From assembly GCA_024508725.1 (NCBI GenBank), contig JANINS010000004.1:514163-578162 (forward strand): a DNA stretch of 64,000 nt, given 5' to 3'. Origin of the DNA: Chitinophagaceae bacterium (GTDB lineage: Bacteria; Bacteroidota; Bacteroidia; Chitinophagales; Chitinophagaceae). The position numbers were made by a program, and so were the translations under genes. The notes beneath the pieces are model-generated. The model was not told where the DNA came from. It worked only from the letters and a program-made list of their open reading frames with translations, and made no database searches. This document shows positions 18,457-27,474 of the stretch, one piece after another. Numbering within the stretch: the stretch's first letter is position 1; every line of letters begins with the position of its first letter.

Positions 18457-18488
18457 AATAAAAGCCACCTGGTTGAGTGGCTTTTATT
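18457..18488. terminator. Bidirectional terminator between the GtrA-like and metalloprotease genes
   Basis: 12-bp perfect stem AATAAAAGCCAC/GTGGCTTTTATT with an 8-nt loop, between convergent genes. Confidence 0.85.
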
Positions 18489-18508
18489 GCAAACAATATT
18501 TCGGTAGA

Positions 18509-21500
18509 TTATTGAACGATCAGTTTTTCTGTAAATCTTCCTGATGTATTTTCAATAATTACGAGGTAATAACCTTTGGCCATTTGGCTCACCGGCAATT
18601 CGATCGTTTCACCGGCGATGATCAATGATTTATTGTAGCTGTAAACTGTTTTACCGCTAACATCCATCACTTTTACATTTACATTTACATTTCTCATCTC
18701 TTTATAAATGCTAAGCGTTGTTGTAGTTGTAGCAGGATTAGGAGATAGGCTATACATGCTTCTATCCTGGTCAATAGTAACCTTTGCAACAGAAGAATAT
18801 TTGTATTTACCATCTTTATCAACTTGCTTCAGCCTGTAATAATTTACATCTGCAAAAGGTTTCAGATCATTAAAGATGTATTGCTGAATGCCTGCTCCGT
18901 TTGATCCGGCGTTAACGGTTCCTATTGTTTCGAAGTTCACGCCATCACGGCTTCTTTCAACCTGAAACGCTGCATTGTTTACTTCTGTTGCAGTACTCCA
19001 TTGCAGTTGAACAGCTTTCTCTGCCGTTCTTCTGGCAGTGAAGTCAAGCCATGTTACCGGTAAACTTGAAATTGATTGAATGCATATCTTCAAACCCCAG
19101 CCCGACAAACTTCCACCTTCTCCTAAATAATTGTCTTTAATTGTTAATGTCCATGTACCGGTACTGTTTTGTCCATTAAAAGCGGAGAGAGCCTGCGTTG
19201 GTATAATGGTAAAACCACCCACCGGAGGACAAGGAAATATGCTTGTAGTTGCAGCATCATCAAGATTAAGATTGAAATTATTTTCATCGTTACAGATCTG
19301 GTCAAAAAGCGTTACTGTAGTGGCTGCCGGACTTTTTAGAGAAACTGTCAGATCTGCAATGTAGCTATGTGTTCCCTGTAAACCAATTACATCTACATCT
19401 GTGATAATCCCGCCACTGGCAATAGCGAGAGTTGAAGTAACACTTGGCGTTCCGGATGCAGAGATCGTTTTGGGAACATTCGGGCTTGTAGTATTTCCAC
19501 ATGCGCTGTTAGCTGTAATGAAACTAAACGTTGAAGAACTCACCGTTCCGCAGTTATTACTGCAACTAACTTTCCAGTAAAATCTGGTGTCAACGCCAAT
19601 CGGAACAGGGAAGGTGTAGCTGTTACCTGCTATACCAGAAACCGTTTGAACATTTTGCGTAAATGCTGGATCTGTTGCAAGTGTTAATGTATAATTTGAT
19701 GCTCCAGCCACAGCACTCCAGCTAAGTGTTGGTGTAAAAGATTGTGTATTGGCTCCGTTAGCAGGAGATGAAAGCACTGGTGTAGATAAAGGAGCAGTAA
19801 CCACGAATGTAACGGTACCTGTTTTTGTAGTGGTACCAGATAGGCCGCTGATGTTAATTGTATACGTTCCGGCTGCAACTGTTCCATTCAGGCTAACATT
19901 AACTGAATTGCCAGGCGTTACAGGATTGGTGCTGAATACAACTGTTGATCCAGCAGGATTTCCTGAAGCAGAAAATACGATTGGAGTTGTGTATCCGGCC
20001 AAAGAAGAGGTGTTCAATACCACAGTTGGCGTTCCGCCAGAGCAGGTTGTTGCCTCAGGACTTGCAATCGCAAAATCAGGTGTAGTAGCATTTTGAATAG
20101 TGAAGTTCGTATTTGAAATGTCGAAGAAGATATTTCCTACAGCTTTTACTCTTACCCTTGCATTAGCAGTAATATTATTAGGCACTTTTATTTGTTCAGT
20201 ACCATCATTGGCAGTATTAGCAGCTAAAACGATTGGAAAAGTATTTCCGCCATCTGTAGAAAGTTCGATTGTTACGTTAGAACAGTTGACAGGGCTTGTA
20301 TTCGATGATGCAACATTCCAGGTAACGGTTTGGTAATCGCCAATATTCCATATAGTAGCTGTATTGGGTGATGATACAGCAAACGGACCAGCAGTTCCAT
20401 TCACAGTAACTTTTACATTCGCACTGTTATTGGATCCGGCACCTGCATGATTATCTCTTACTGTTACTTTAAAATTCAATTCTCTGGCAACAGAAGGTAA
20501 GGCTTCCCACATATTAGTTGTTCCACCATTCAATACTGTAGATAATGCCGGGAAAATTCTGTTTGTATTTGCAGTGTAAGTTCTTGATCTGAAAAGGGGA
20601 CCTTTTGTTCTCGTAGCAGTAGGAAATGTACTTGAGCTGCCACTCACATAATCATCGTACTGCTCCCAGCAATAACTTAATACATCTGTGGCATTGGCAT
20701 CTGTTGCGCTTGCATTCAGTTCAAAAGGAGTTGACCTGGGAATAATATAATTAGTTCCTGCAAGGCTTATAACCGGAACGTTATTACCACTATTTGAAAC
20801 AGCAGCACAGGCAGCACCTCCATAACTAACCTTGATATAATCTGTAACCTGTTCTATGCTTTTTGCATGGAAGTAATCATCACTATGAGGCTGTACATCG
20901 GTAGAGCCGGTAATACCTGCATAACCCATGATCGTAGAACCACTTCCGGGTTCCATATTGGCACCAGTTCCTTCAAAGCTGTAAGTGAAAGTATGATTCG
21001 CTCCAAACTGGTGTCCCATTTCATGAGCCCAAAAATCAATTACTAACGGATCACCTTGTACTGTTGGATGAGATGTAAATCCGCTTCCTTTAATACCAGA
21101 ACTGCACACACAGGCAATACAACCTGAATAACCATTCGCATCGTCAAGTGTAGGAGCTTTGGCAAGAAGATGACCGATATCGTAGTTGCTATTGCCAATT
21201 GTACCATCAAGCTCTGTCTGAAGTTCTTCACTCCACGAATCCGTAACATTATTGTCTTCAAATGGATCTGTGGCTGCATTCAAAAAAATGATCCAATCTT
21301 CACTGGCTACATAATTCATGTGCACACCAAAATCTCTTTCATACACGCTATTGGCTCTGTTAAGGTTTGTTGCCAGCACTGCCATTACACTGGCTTTCTT
21401 TTGGGCATCCGTTACTTCGCTACCGTTTAAACAACCTGCTGCAAACTCACCATTCACTGCAACGGCCAGCCTGAAAGTTCTCAGCTTACTGTCATCTGCA

Positions 21501-22075
21501 CCACGGGCTGCTTTTTTCAATAAGTCGTGTGATACAGCTGTGGTTTTACAATTGAATTTGATAGAATCTGAAGCAAGTTGACTTCTATCAAAAACAATAT
21601 GATAATTATTCACTTCGTCAACCGAGTTAATATATATCGTTTGCCTGTCTGCAGAAAGCACTGAAGCATTGAATCCTTTCGGACTAACATCAAAACGTAT
21701 AGTAGATCCAGGATGTGTAATTCCCGATCCCAGATAGGTTTTGATCATTGGAAATTTATCTGCCAGTCCCTGCTCCATTACTGGAGATTCAACAACACGA
21801 TAACTTTCGATCGTTCCATCCGCTGCAGGTAAATTGATGATAACTGGCGATGCAGAAACTTCAATCGTTCCTTGTTTAGGTGCAGCAGAAAGATCTTTTT
21901 TTATTTCCTGCATGTCTAATCTAAAAGCCTTGTAAGATGCCGGCTTATATGTCTTTTCAAAAGACGATGGGCTAATGCTCGAATTTGGAATAGCTGTCCA
22001 GTAATTACCTGTCTGGGCGAATGTTGCTGTAAAGCTGATTGCAAGTAGCGCAAGCAGGGTAGTCTTCAATCTCAT
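18509..22075 (-). CDS. Secreted reprolysin-like zinc metalloprotease with P-domain and T9SS sorting domain
   Basis: 1188 residues. A signal peptide (MRLKTTLLALLAISFTATFA) is followed by a propeptide-like region and an M12B/metzincin catalytic domain with the zinc site HEMGHQFGANH at about 351-361 and a downstream Met-turn candidate (TIMGYAG). Ig/FN3-like beta domains follow, then a proprotein-convertase P-type domain (about 890-1010, ending GWGLKIC) and a type A T9SS C-terminal sorting domain (SLSPNPATTTTTLSI to FTEKLIVQ). It is predicted to be exported by Sec, then moved across the outer membrane by T9SS and released or anchored. Substrate unknown. No T9SS machinery gene is in the window. 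Confidence 0.88.
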   Translation of the reverse strand: MRLKTTLLALLAISFTATFAQTGNYWTAIPNSSISPSSFEKTYKPASYKAFRLDMQEIKKDLSAAPKQGTIEVSASPVIINLPAADGTIESYRVVESPVMEQGLADKFPMIKTYLGSGITHPGSTIRFDVSPKGFNASVLSADRQTIYINSVDEVNNYHIVFDRSQLASDSIKFNCKTTAVSHDLLKKAARGADDSKLRTFRLAVAVNGEFAAGCLNGSEVTDAQKKASVMAVLATNLNRANSVYERDFGVHMNYVASEDWIIFLNAATDPFEDNNVTDSWSEELQTELDGTIGNSNYDIGHLLAKAPTLDDANGYSGCIACVCSSGIKGSGFTSHPTVQGDPLVIDFWAHEMGHQFGANHTFTYSFEGTGANMEPGSGSTIMGYAGITGSTDVQPHSDDYFHAKSIEQVTDYIKVSYGGAACAAVSNSGNNVPVISLAGTNYIIPRSTPFELNASATDANATDVLSYCWEQYDDYVSGSSSTFPTATRTKGPLFRSRTYTANTNRIFPALSTVLNGGTTNMWEALPSVARELNFKVTVRDNHAGAGSNNSANVKVTVNGTAGPFAVSSPNTATIWNIGDYQTVTWNVASSNTSPVNCSNVTIELSTDGGNTFPIVLAANTANDGTEQIKVPNNITANARVRVKAVGNIFFDISNTNFTIQNATTPDFAIASPEATTCSGGTPTVVLNTSSLAGYTTPIVFSASGNPAGSTVVFSTNPVTPGNSVNVSLNGTVAAGTYTINISGLSGTTTKTGTVTFVVTAPLSTPVLSSPANGANTQSFTPTLSWSAVAGASNYTLTLATDPAFTQNVQTVSGIAGNSYTFPVPIGVDTRFYWKVSCSNNCGTVSSSTFSFITANSACGNTTSPNVPKTISASGTPSVTSTLAIASGGIITDVDVIGLQGTHSYIADLTVSLKSPAATTVTLFDQICNDENNFNLNLDDAATTSIFPCPPVGGFTIIPTQALSAFNGQNSTGTWTLTIKDNYLGEGGSLSGWGLKICIQSISSLPVTWLDFTARRTAEKAVQLQWSTATEVNNAAFQVERSRDGVNFETIGTVNAGSNGAGIQQYIFNDLKPFADVNYYRLKQVDKDGKYKYSSVAKVTIDQDRSMYSLSPNPATTTTTLSIYKEMRNVNVNVKVMDVSGKTVYSYNKSLIIAGETIELPVSQMAKGYYLVIIENTSGRFTEKLIVQ

Positions 22076-22105
22076 TAAACTAGGTTATGTTTCAAAAAAA
22101 GTTGC

Positions 22106-22113
22106 CGAATGTA
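22106..22113 (-). promoter_or_regulatory. Candidate -7 element of the metalloprotease gene
   Basis: Minus-strand TACATTCG, followed by GCAAC, differs from consensus at one base, 30 nt before the ATG at 22075. Confidence 0.35.
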
Positions 22114-22446
22114 GTTCTTTGAATGCGTTATTTCATGCTCAGAACCTCCAAACGCCTGATTATAAGGTTATTTTAAAGGAGGAATTTGACCCGGAGGATA
22201 CGGTCTCATTGCTGCCCTGCGTTCGGAACGATAAAGTGCTTGCGACGCAACAGACGATGCTATGTAAAACTAAGGCTGGTATTACGTCTCGTCAATAGTC
22301 ATCATCAATTCTTAGTTGTTATTACGGTCAACTGTCAACCGTCGACGGTCAACTGTAGTCGACTGCCATTTTTTCACCTTTCCCCCTCATGGCATGATGG
22401 TTGAGCCAACAAGAGCATCTAAATTCATTAAAAATCAAAGGATAAT
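22114..22446. other. Divergent intergenic region upstream of dnaK
   Basis: A gap of about 370 bases between the metalloprotease gene and dnaK. It holds one dispersed repeat (22209-22285), then an iterated block of GTCAACTGTCAACC/GTCGACGGTCAACTG words (about 22310-22362). I see no CIRCE-type inverted repeat before dnaK and no clear TAnnTTTG element, so dnaK regulation cannot be read here. A 72-codon frame across it (22186-22404) is made of these repeats and is not called. Confidence 0.55.
22209..22285 (+). repeat. Dispersed intergenic repeat, copy 3 (GACGCAAC subtype)
   Basis: Plus-strand copy with a TTGCTG left end, GTTCGGAACG, the core GTGCTTGCGACGCAACAGACG, then ATGCTATGTAAAAC and a GGCTGGTATTACG right end. 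Confidence 0.75.
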
Positions 22447-24363
22447 ATGGCAAAGATCATTGGAATAGACCTGGGTACTACCAACAGCTGCGTGGCAGTG
22501 ATGGAAGGTAATGAACCTGTTGTGATTGCCAACGAAGAAGGTCGTCGTACAACCCCTTCTGTAGTGGCATTTTTGAAGAACGGTGAAAGAAAAGTCGGCG
22601 ATCCGGCAAAAAGACAGGCTATTACCAATCCTCAAAATACCATTACCAGTGTAAAAAGATTCATGGGTAGAAGGTTCGATGAGGTGACAGAAGAGAAGAG
22701 CCACTGGAGCTATAATGTAGCCCAGGGTGACAATAATACAGTTCGTATTGACATAGACGGTCGTTTGTACACACCGCAGGAAATTTCAGCGATGGTGCTT
22801 CAGAAAATGAAGAAAACAGCTGAAGATTATCTTGGACAGGAGGTGAAAGAAGCCGTGATCACTGTTCCGGCTTATTTTAACGATGCTCAGCGTCAGGCTA
22901 CCAAAGAAGCCGGTGAGATCGCTGGTTTGAATGTTCGTCGTATCGTGAACGAACCTACTGCCGCAGCACTTGCTTATGGTTTGGATAAAAAGCATGCTGA
23001 CCAAAAGATAGCTGTGTTCGACCTTGGTGGTGGTACATTCGATATCTCTATTCTTGAGTTGGGTGATGGTGTGTTCGAAGTAAAATCTACCAATGGTGAT
23101 ACACACCTGGGTGGTGATGACTTCGATAAAGTGATCATGGATTGGTTAGCTGAAGAGTTCAAGAACGAAGAAGCGATCGACCTGAGAAAAGACCCGATGG
23201 CTTTACAGCGTTTGAAAGAAAGTGCTGAGAAAGCAAAAGTTGAGTTGAGCTCTTCTACAGAAACCGAGATCAACCTTCCTTACATCACAGCGGTGGATGG
23301 TGTACCTAAACACTTGGTAAAGAAATTAACAAGAGCAAAGTTTGAAGCTTTGGCTGATACCCTTTTCCAGCGTTGCTTAAAACCTTGCGAGGCTGCATTG
23401 AAAGATGCAGGATATTCAACTTCACAGATCGATGAAGTGATCCTGGTAGGTGGTTCTACACGTATCCCTAAGGTTCAGGAAGTAGTAGAGAAGTTCTTCG
23501 GACGTAAGCCACACAAAGGTGTAAACCCTGATGAGGTAGTAGCAATCGGTGCGGCAATTCAAGGTGCGGTATTGACTGGTGAGGTGAAAGATGTGTTGTT
23601 ATTGGATGTTACGCCGTTAACACTCGGTATCGAAACAATGGGTGGTGTGTTAACTCCGATGATCCCTGCTAATACAACGATCCCAACAAAGAAATCAGAA
23701 GTATTTTCAACAGCAAGTGATAACCAGCCAGGCGTACAAATTCATGTATTGCAGGGTGAACGTTCACTGGCAAAAGACAATAAGAGCTTAGGTGTGTTTA
23801 ACCTTGATGGTATTCCACCAGCTCCGAGAGGTGTACCGCAGATCGAAGTAACATTTGATATCGATGCCAATGGTCTGTTACATGTAAGTGCGAAAGACAA
23901 AGGCACCGGTAAAGAGCAGAAGATCAGAATTGAAGCAGGAAGTGGTTTGAGCAAAGATGAGATCGAGAAAATGAAAGCGGAGGCGAAAGCCAATGAAGCT
24001 ACTGATAAGGCAGCGAAAGAAAAGATCGAGAAACTAAATCAAGCTGATAGCCTGATCTTCCAGACTGAAAAGCAGTTGAAAGAGTTTGGAGATAAGATCC
24101 CGGCTGATAAAAAAGCACCTATTGAATCTGCATTAGAAAAGCTGAAAGAAGCTCACAAGAACCAGGATGTTGCAGCAGTAGATACAGCAATGACTGAAAT
24201 GAACACTGCATGGACTGCAGCCAGTGAAGAGATTTACAAAGCACAAGCTGAACAAGGTGGAGGAAATCCAACAGATGGAGCACAGCAAGGAAATACTGGA
24301 GGTTCACAGGGAGGAAATGCCGGAGATCATGTAGAGGATGCACAGTTTGAAGAAGTGAAGTAA
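22447..24363 (+). CDS. dnaK: Chaperone protein DnaK (Hsp70)
   Basis: 638 residues, the usual length. ATP-dependent cytoplasmic chaperone working with DnaJ and GrpE. The N-terminal ATPase domain has [15 protein letters not shown], the FMGRR loop and [13 protein letters not shown]. The conserved linker ([19 protein letters not shown]) leads into the substrate-binding beta domain and helical lid, ending in a Gly/Gln-rich tail and EEVK, a variant of the EEVD-like end. grpE and dnaJ are not adjacent. Downstream are a terminator and the 21-bp repeat array. Confidence 0.98.
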   Translation: MAKIIGIDLGTTNSCVAVMEGNEPVVIANEEGRRTTPSVVAFLKNGERKVGDPAKRQAITNPQNTITSVKRFMGRRFDEVTEEKSHWSYNVAQGDNNTVRIDIDGRLYTPQEISAMVLQKMKKTAEDYLGQEVKEAVITVPAYFNDAQRQATKEAGEIAGLNVRRIVNEPTAAALAYGLDKKHADQKIAVFDLGGGTFDISILELGDGVFEVKSTNGDTHLGGDDFDKVIMDWLAEEFKNEEAIDLRKDPMALQRLKESAEKAKVELSSSTETEINLPYITAVDGVPKHLVKKLTRAKFEALADTLFQRCLKPCEAALKDAGYSTSQIDEVILVGGSTRIPKVQEVVEKFFGRKPHKGVNPDEVVAIGAAIQGAVLTGEVKDVLLLDVTPLTLGIETMGGVLTPMIPANTTIPTKKSEVFSTASDNQPGVQIHVLQGERSLAKDNKSLGVFNLDGIPPAPRGVPQIEVTFDIDANGLLHVSAKDKGTGKEQKIRIEAGSGLSKDEIEKMKAEAKANEATDKAAKEKIEKLNQADSLIFQTEKQLKEFGDKIPADKKAPIESALEKLKEAHKNQDVAAVDTAMTEMNTAWTAASEEIYKAQAEQGGGNPTDGAQQGNTGGSQGGNAGDHVEDAQFEEVK

Positions 24364-24398
24364 GAAGTACGAGGTAAGAAATACGAAGTACGAAATAA
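24364..24398 (+). repeat. Iterated-word block after dnaK
   Basis: GAAGTACGAGGTAAGAAATACGAAGTACGAAAT, in overlapping words, directly follows the dnaK stop. Reverse-complement relatives lie at 1876-1906 and a same-strand relative at 61867-61905. Confidence 0.6.
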
Positions 24399-24399
24399 A

Positions 24400-24427
24400 A
24401 AAGCCCTTACAGAGATGTGAGGGCTTT
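24400..24427 (+). terminator. Terminator after dnaK
   Basis: Stem AAAGCCCT/AGGGCTTT with a 12-nt loop, followed by CTT and T-rich sequence. Confidence 0.75.
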
Positions 24428-24479
24428 CTTATTTAATAAGTTTTGATTATAGGTTTAAATTCTAATAATGCTTACCATT

Positions 24480-24752
24480 ACCCACCATTATCCACTACCA
24501 TTACCCTCCAATCGATTCAATCATCAACCAATCACAATAAAACTACATCCAACCAAATTAAATGTACACTCAATTAAATAGGCACTGCCACTAATTCGAT
24601 CAGATGTACCCATTAATTGATCGACAGTACGCTGTGTTTGATTGTGAGTTTATATTATCTGATCGACAGTACATCTTATTTGAATCGGAGTACTTCAGAT
24701 CAATCTATAGGTACACATCATTTGATTCAGAATATCATCAATTCGATTCAGC
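24480..24752. repeat. 21-bp phased degenerate tandem array (about 13 units)
   Basis: Units can be written end to end without gaps at 24480, 24501, 24522, 24543, 24564, 24585, 24606, 24627, 24648, 24669, 24690, 24711 and 24732, all exactly 21 bases. Five units (24564, 24606, 24627, 24669, 24690) and the unit at 24711 start with GTAC. GAT recurs at unit positions 14-16 in units 24501, 24585, 24606, 24627, 24648, 24711 and 24732 (GAA in 24669). The best-conserved form is GTAC-nnn-T-n-ATTT-GATCGACA. A frame at 24604-24861 reads it as heptads such as QYAVFDC and QYILFES, but the period continues upstream where that frame is closed, so I treat it as non-coding. Function unknown. Confidence 0.8.
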
Positions 24753-24869
24753 CGACCAATATAAAAGCATTGTGTGCTCTTTAACCGCATTCGCCCCCTT
24801 ACATTGTCGTATTGTCCACCGCCGGGCCATTATATTCAACAGTAGCTTTACAAGTAAATAAATGCCATC

Positions 24870-25358
24870 ATGCAAACCACCAGCACACGTACACAAGCTT
24901 TACTCACTTTATTCGATTATCAAACAACATTTTTCGCTAAAGCACTGGATGGAATATCGGAAGACGATATGTACAACCGTTTGCATACCGAAGCCAATCA
25001 CCCGGCATGGCTGGCTGGTTCTTTGGTGCATCAGCGTTTTATGATGGCTTCAGAAATGCAACACGAGGTAAAACAAACCAAAGGCGAACTATTCCATAAC
25101 AACAAAGGAATTCAGGAAGGAGAACGTTATCCATCCATCCAGGAATACATCAACGACTGGAACAACATCACACCCATAGCCCGTGAAGCACTGGTTAAAA
25201 TTGATGACCAGAAGCTCGACAGCTTATTCGATATGGGCCAGATGCAAATGCCGTATTACAACATGATCTGCTTTACCATTTACCGTGAAGCCAGTATAAT
25301 CGGACAACTGGCTTTATGGAGAAGATTACTGGGTTACCCTGCAATGAAATATGATTGA
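24870..25358 (+). CDS. DinB-family (YfiT-like) protein
   Basis: 162 residues, cytoplasmic. The pattern of a four-helix DinB/YfiT fold is visible: an N-terminal helix with TRTQALLTLFDYQTTFFAKAL, then NHPAWLAGSLVHQRFMMA with His residues in the positions used for metal binding in this superfamily, and a C-terminal helix ending LALWRRLLGYPAMKYD. Members bind a divalent metal and often act as thiol-dependent transferases; no specific reaction can be assigned. It lies just beyond the 21-bp array, with no recognised promoter match. An ATG at 24862 is in another frame. Converges with the next gene 4 bases away. Confidence 0.7.
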   Translation: MQTTSTRTQALLTLFDYQTTFFAKALDGISEDDMYNRLHTEANHPAWLAGSLVHQRFMMASEMQHEVKQTKGELFHNNKGIQEGERYPSIQEYINDWNNITPIAREALVKIDDQKLDSLFDMGQMQMPYYNMICFTIYREASIIGQLALWRRLLGYPAMKYD

Positions 25359-25362
25359 TGCA

Positions 25363-26355
25363 TTAAGGCTTCTCACCAAATACATATTGATGAGCCTCAT
25401 CCATTACATTTTTCTTTAGGTCTCTGTCAAGATTTCTTGCCCATTCAGCTTTTGAAACGTTAGAGCCCGAATAAGAATATTCGGTGATCTCTTCACTATT
25501 ACCTGTCATCAATTTAAATGTATTGATGGCTTTACCTGTTGCAATATCTACAATAGAAGCATTGATAAACGAATATCCCGAGTTATACCCTTTATCAAGA
25601 ACAAGCGGTTCCAGCCTGTTGTATTCTTTAAGTACAAGAATGTATTTGTATTGATCAAGCTTACGAAGCTCATTAAACACTACTGCAGTATCAGTGAAAT
25701 AGCCACTCCATGCTCCTTTATTCAAAGCGGTTTTATAATCATCGGTTAACACCGATGGGCGATCAGTTTTGTCTTTGAAACGTGTTACAACAAGTGTATT
25801 CTCTTTGGTGTAACCTTTTAATGAATCCATACGGGTTAACTGGGCAGAAAAGTATAAAGAGTACAGGCTGTTCTCTGAAGTATCTACCGGTTCTTCTTTA
25901 AATTCATCTTTCTCCAGGGCACTATCCACAAGTGCATTGATGGCACTGAGTTTTTTATCCAGCGGAGCCGTTTTCTTTTTGTTTTTAAAAAACTCGTTCA
26001 GCAGTCCCATATTGGCCTGCATTCTTTTGGCAGAAGCCTGTTCTTCGATCGCACTGCTGATATTAAATAACAACACTGCACCAACAATGATCAATGGAAC
26101 CGACCAAGCCCATATCTCTTTTTTGCCACCGGCTCGTAGTGAACGGAGCGTTTCCAATATATCGGGATTGGGATGATAAAGTTTGCCACCTTGTTTTACA
26201 AACCATTCTTTACCTAAAGGAAAGCACGGGATCCAGAAAAGGTGAAAGTATTTTTGACGGTATTCGAAGGTTACATCACCCTGGTTGTTATACATGCCAA
26301 TCTCTTCGGGCATAACAGATTTCAGGAGGTAGGAGTTCCATCCATAAACGATCAT
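25363..26355 (-). CDS. Conserved hypothetical membrane protein
   Basis: 330 residues. The N-terminus (MIVYGWNSYLLKSVMPEEIG) and the following FEYRQKYFHLFWIPCFPLGKEW segment recall cytoplasmic zinc-ribbon-type membrane proteins, but the paired cysteines are absent. One strong membrane helix is at about 80-100 (IWAWSVPLIIVGAVLLFNIS). A charged coiled stretch follows (about 105-140), then a C-terminal domain of about 190 residues with alternating strands. A role cannot be assigned. It is nearly convergent with the DinB-like gene and divergent from the DUF2911 gene. A weak TATATTGC element precedes the start. Confidence 0.6.
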   Translation of the reverse strand: MIVYGWNSYLLKSVMPEEIGMYNNQGDVTFEYRQKYFHLFWIPCFPLGKEWFVKQGGKLYHPNPDILETLRSLRAGGKKEIWAWSVPLIIVGAVLLFNISSAIEEQASAKRMQANMGLLNEFFKNKKKTAPLDKKLSAINALVDSALEKDEFKEEPVDTSENSLYSLYFSAQLTRMDSLKGYTKENTLVVTRFKDKTDRPSVLTDDYKTALNKGAWSGYFTDTAVVFNELRKLDQYKYILVLKEYNRLEPLVLDKGYNSGYSFINASIVDIATGKAINTFKLMTGNSEEITEYSYSGSNVSKAEWARNLDRDLKKNVMDEAHQYVFGEKP

Positions 26356-26518
26356 AGCAGCAAGTTTGCAGCAATATAATGTAGCTATTCAAGTGCGACA
26401 ACTTGTTTTTAGTACTATGTGTTCAATGTTGAAAATCATTATGCTATTGATGTATGCACGTTTCATTACATTAAATATTCTAATCTGCTTTTCGTTTTCC
26501 TGTTTCACCTGCTTACCG

Positions 26519-26526
26519 TACGTTTG
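26519..26526 (+). promoter_or_regulatory. -7 promoter element of the DUF2911 gene
   Basis: TACGTTTG, full consensus, 15 nt before ATG 26542. It rules out the longer frame that begins at 26419. Confidence 0.6.
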
Positions 26527-26541
26527 CGCAAAACTTGTAAT

Positions 26542-27372
26542 ATGAAAAAGTATTTTTTGATTGTTTGTTGTGTGATAATGATGGCTTCTGCTTTTGGTCA
26601 GCAGATCAAAACACCTGCACCAAGTCCTACACAAACCATCAAACAGGATTTTGGTATCGGCAATATCGAGTTGAATTATAGCCGTCCAGGTGCAAAAGGA
26701 AGAAAGGTGATGGGCAATGTAGTTCTTTATGGTAAAGTTTGGAGAACCGGTGCCAACAGTGCAACGGTGATCACCTTCAGCGATGATGTAAAGATCGGCG
26801 ACTCAACCATCAAAGCGGGTAAATATGGTTTGCTTTCTATTCCTGGTGAGAAAGAGTGGACGCTTATCATCACAAAAGATCTGAATGTAAATTCTCCCTC
26901 ATTGTATAAAGAAGCAAATGATGTGGTTCGCTATACTGCCAGGGTGAAAAAGATCGATGATAAAGTAGAGACTTTCACCATGCAGTTTGGAGATATCACT
27001 AAAGACAGCATTAGTCTTGACCTGGTGTGGGAGAAAACAATGGTAAGTCTTCCTATTACATCTAATACAGATGCAAAAGTGATGAGCCAGATCGAGAGTG
27101 CTATGTTCAAAGACAATCGTCCTTACTATTCTGCAGCTTCTTATTATTACGATAACAATAAGGATATGAAGCAGGCAATGGAGTGGGTGAACAAAGCCAT
27201 CGATAGCAATCCTAAAGCATTCTGGCAACACTTGCTAAAAGCAAGAATAGCATTAAGATTGAATGATAAAGCCACTGCAAAAGCAAGTGCTGAGAAAACA
27301 AAAGAACTTGCCACAGAAGCTAAGAATGATGATTATGTGAGAATGGCGAATGAGTTATTGTCTTCTCTTTAA
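26542..27372 (+). CDS. Secreted DUF2911 protein with TPR-like C-terminus
   Basis: 276 residues from ATG 26542. A signal peptide (MKKYFLIVCCVIMMASAFG) is cut near Gln20. The DUF2911 domain follows: VELNYSRP-type segment IELNYSRPGAKGR, VWRTGANSATVITFS, IKAGKYGLLSIPGEKEWTLI. The last 70 residues form two TPR-like helix pairs (AMEWVNKAIDSNPKAFW, ALRLNDKATAKASAEKTKEL). The family is common in Bacteroidota and of unknown function, probably periplasmic. A frame from 26419 adds 41 residues but starts upstream of the promoter. A strong terminator follows. Confidence 0.82.
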   Translation: MKKYFLIVCCVIMMASAFGQQIKTPAPSPTQTIKQDFGIGNIELNYSRPGAKGRKVMGNVVLYGKVWRTGANSATVITFSDDVKIGDSTIKAGKYGLLSIPGEKEWTLIITKDLNVNSPSLYKEANDVVRYTARVKKIDDKVETFTMQFGDITKDSISLDLVWEKTMVSLPITSNTDAKVMSQIESAMFKDNRPYYSAASYYYDNNKDMKQAMEWVNKAIDSNPKAFWQHLLKARIALRLNDKATAKASAEKTKELATEAKNDDYVRMANELLSSL

Positions 27373-27391
27373 TAGATCGCTTCACTAAGAG

Positions 27392-27420
27392 AAAAGCTAC
27401 AGAACGTTCTGTAGCTTTTT
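27392..27420 (+). terminator. Terminator after the DUF2911 gene
   Basis: Near-perfect palindrome AAAAGCTACAGAAC/GTTCTGTAGCTTTT followed by T-rich sequence. Confidence 0.88.
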
Positions 27421-27462
27421 TATTTATCAGAGTGGTAATAGAAGTAATGGTTTTTATAAACT

Positions 27463-27470
27463 TACTTTTG
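27463..27470 (+). promoter_or_regulatory. -7 promoter element of the DEAD-box helicase gene
   Basis: TACTTTTG, full consensus, then CCGC and ATG at 27475: exactly 4 nt, predicting a leaderless transcript. Confidence 0.62.
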
Positions 27471-27474
27471 CCGC

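Noticed and set aside
22186-22404. 72-codon frame upstream of dnaK
   Set aside because: It is made of the dispersed repeat plus iterated GTCAAC words; no promoter or protein-like composition.
22287-22446. CIRCE or other HrcA operator before dnaK
   Set aside because: No 9-base inverted arms with a 9-base spacer are visible; the repeats present are iterated words.
24480-24752. CRISPR array
   Set aside because: Units are contiguous, 21 bases long and degenerate, with no conserved-repeat/unique-spacer alternation and no cas genes.
24604-24861. 85-codon open frame with heptad repeats (QYAVFDC, QYILFES, EYHQFDS type)
   Set aside because: The 21-bp period extends more than 100 bases upstream of its ATG, where the frame has a stop, and no promoter box is present. 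Heptads follow automatically from a 21-base repeat.
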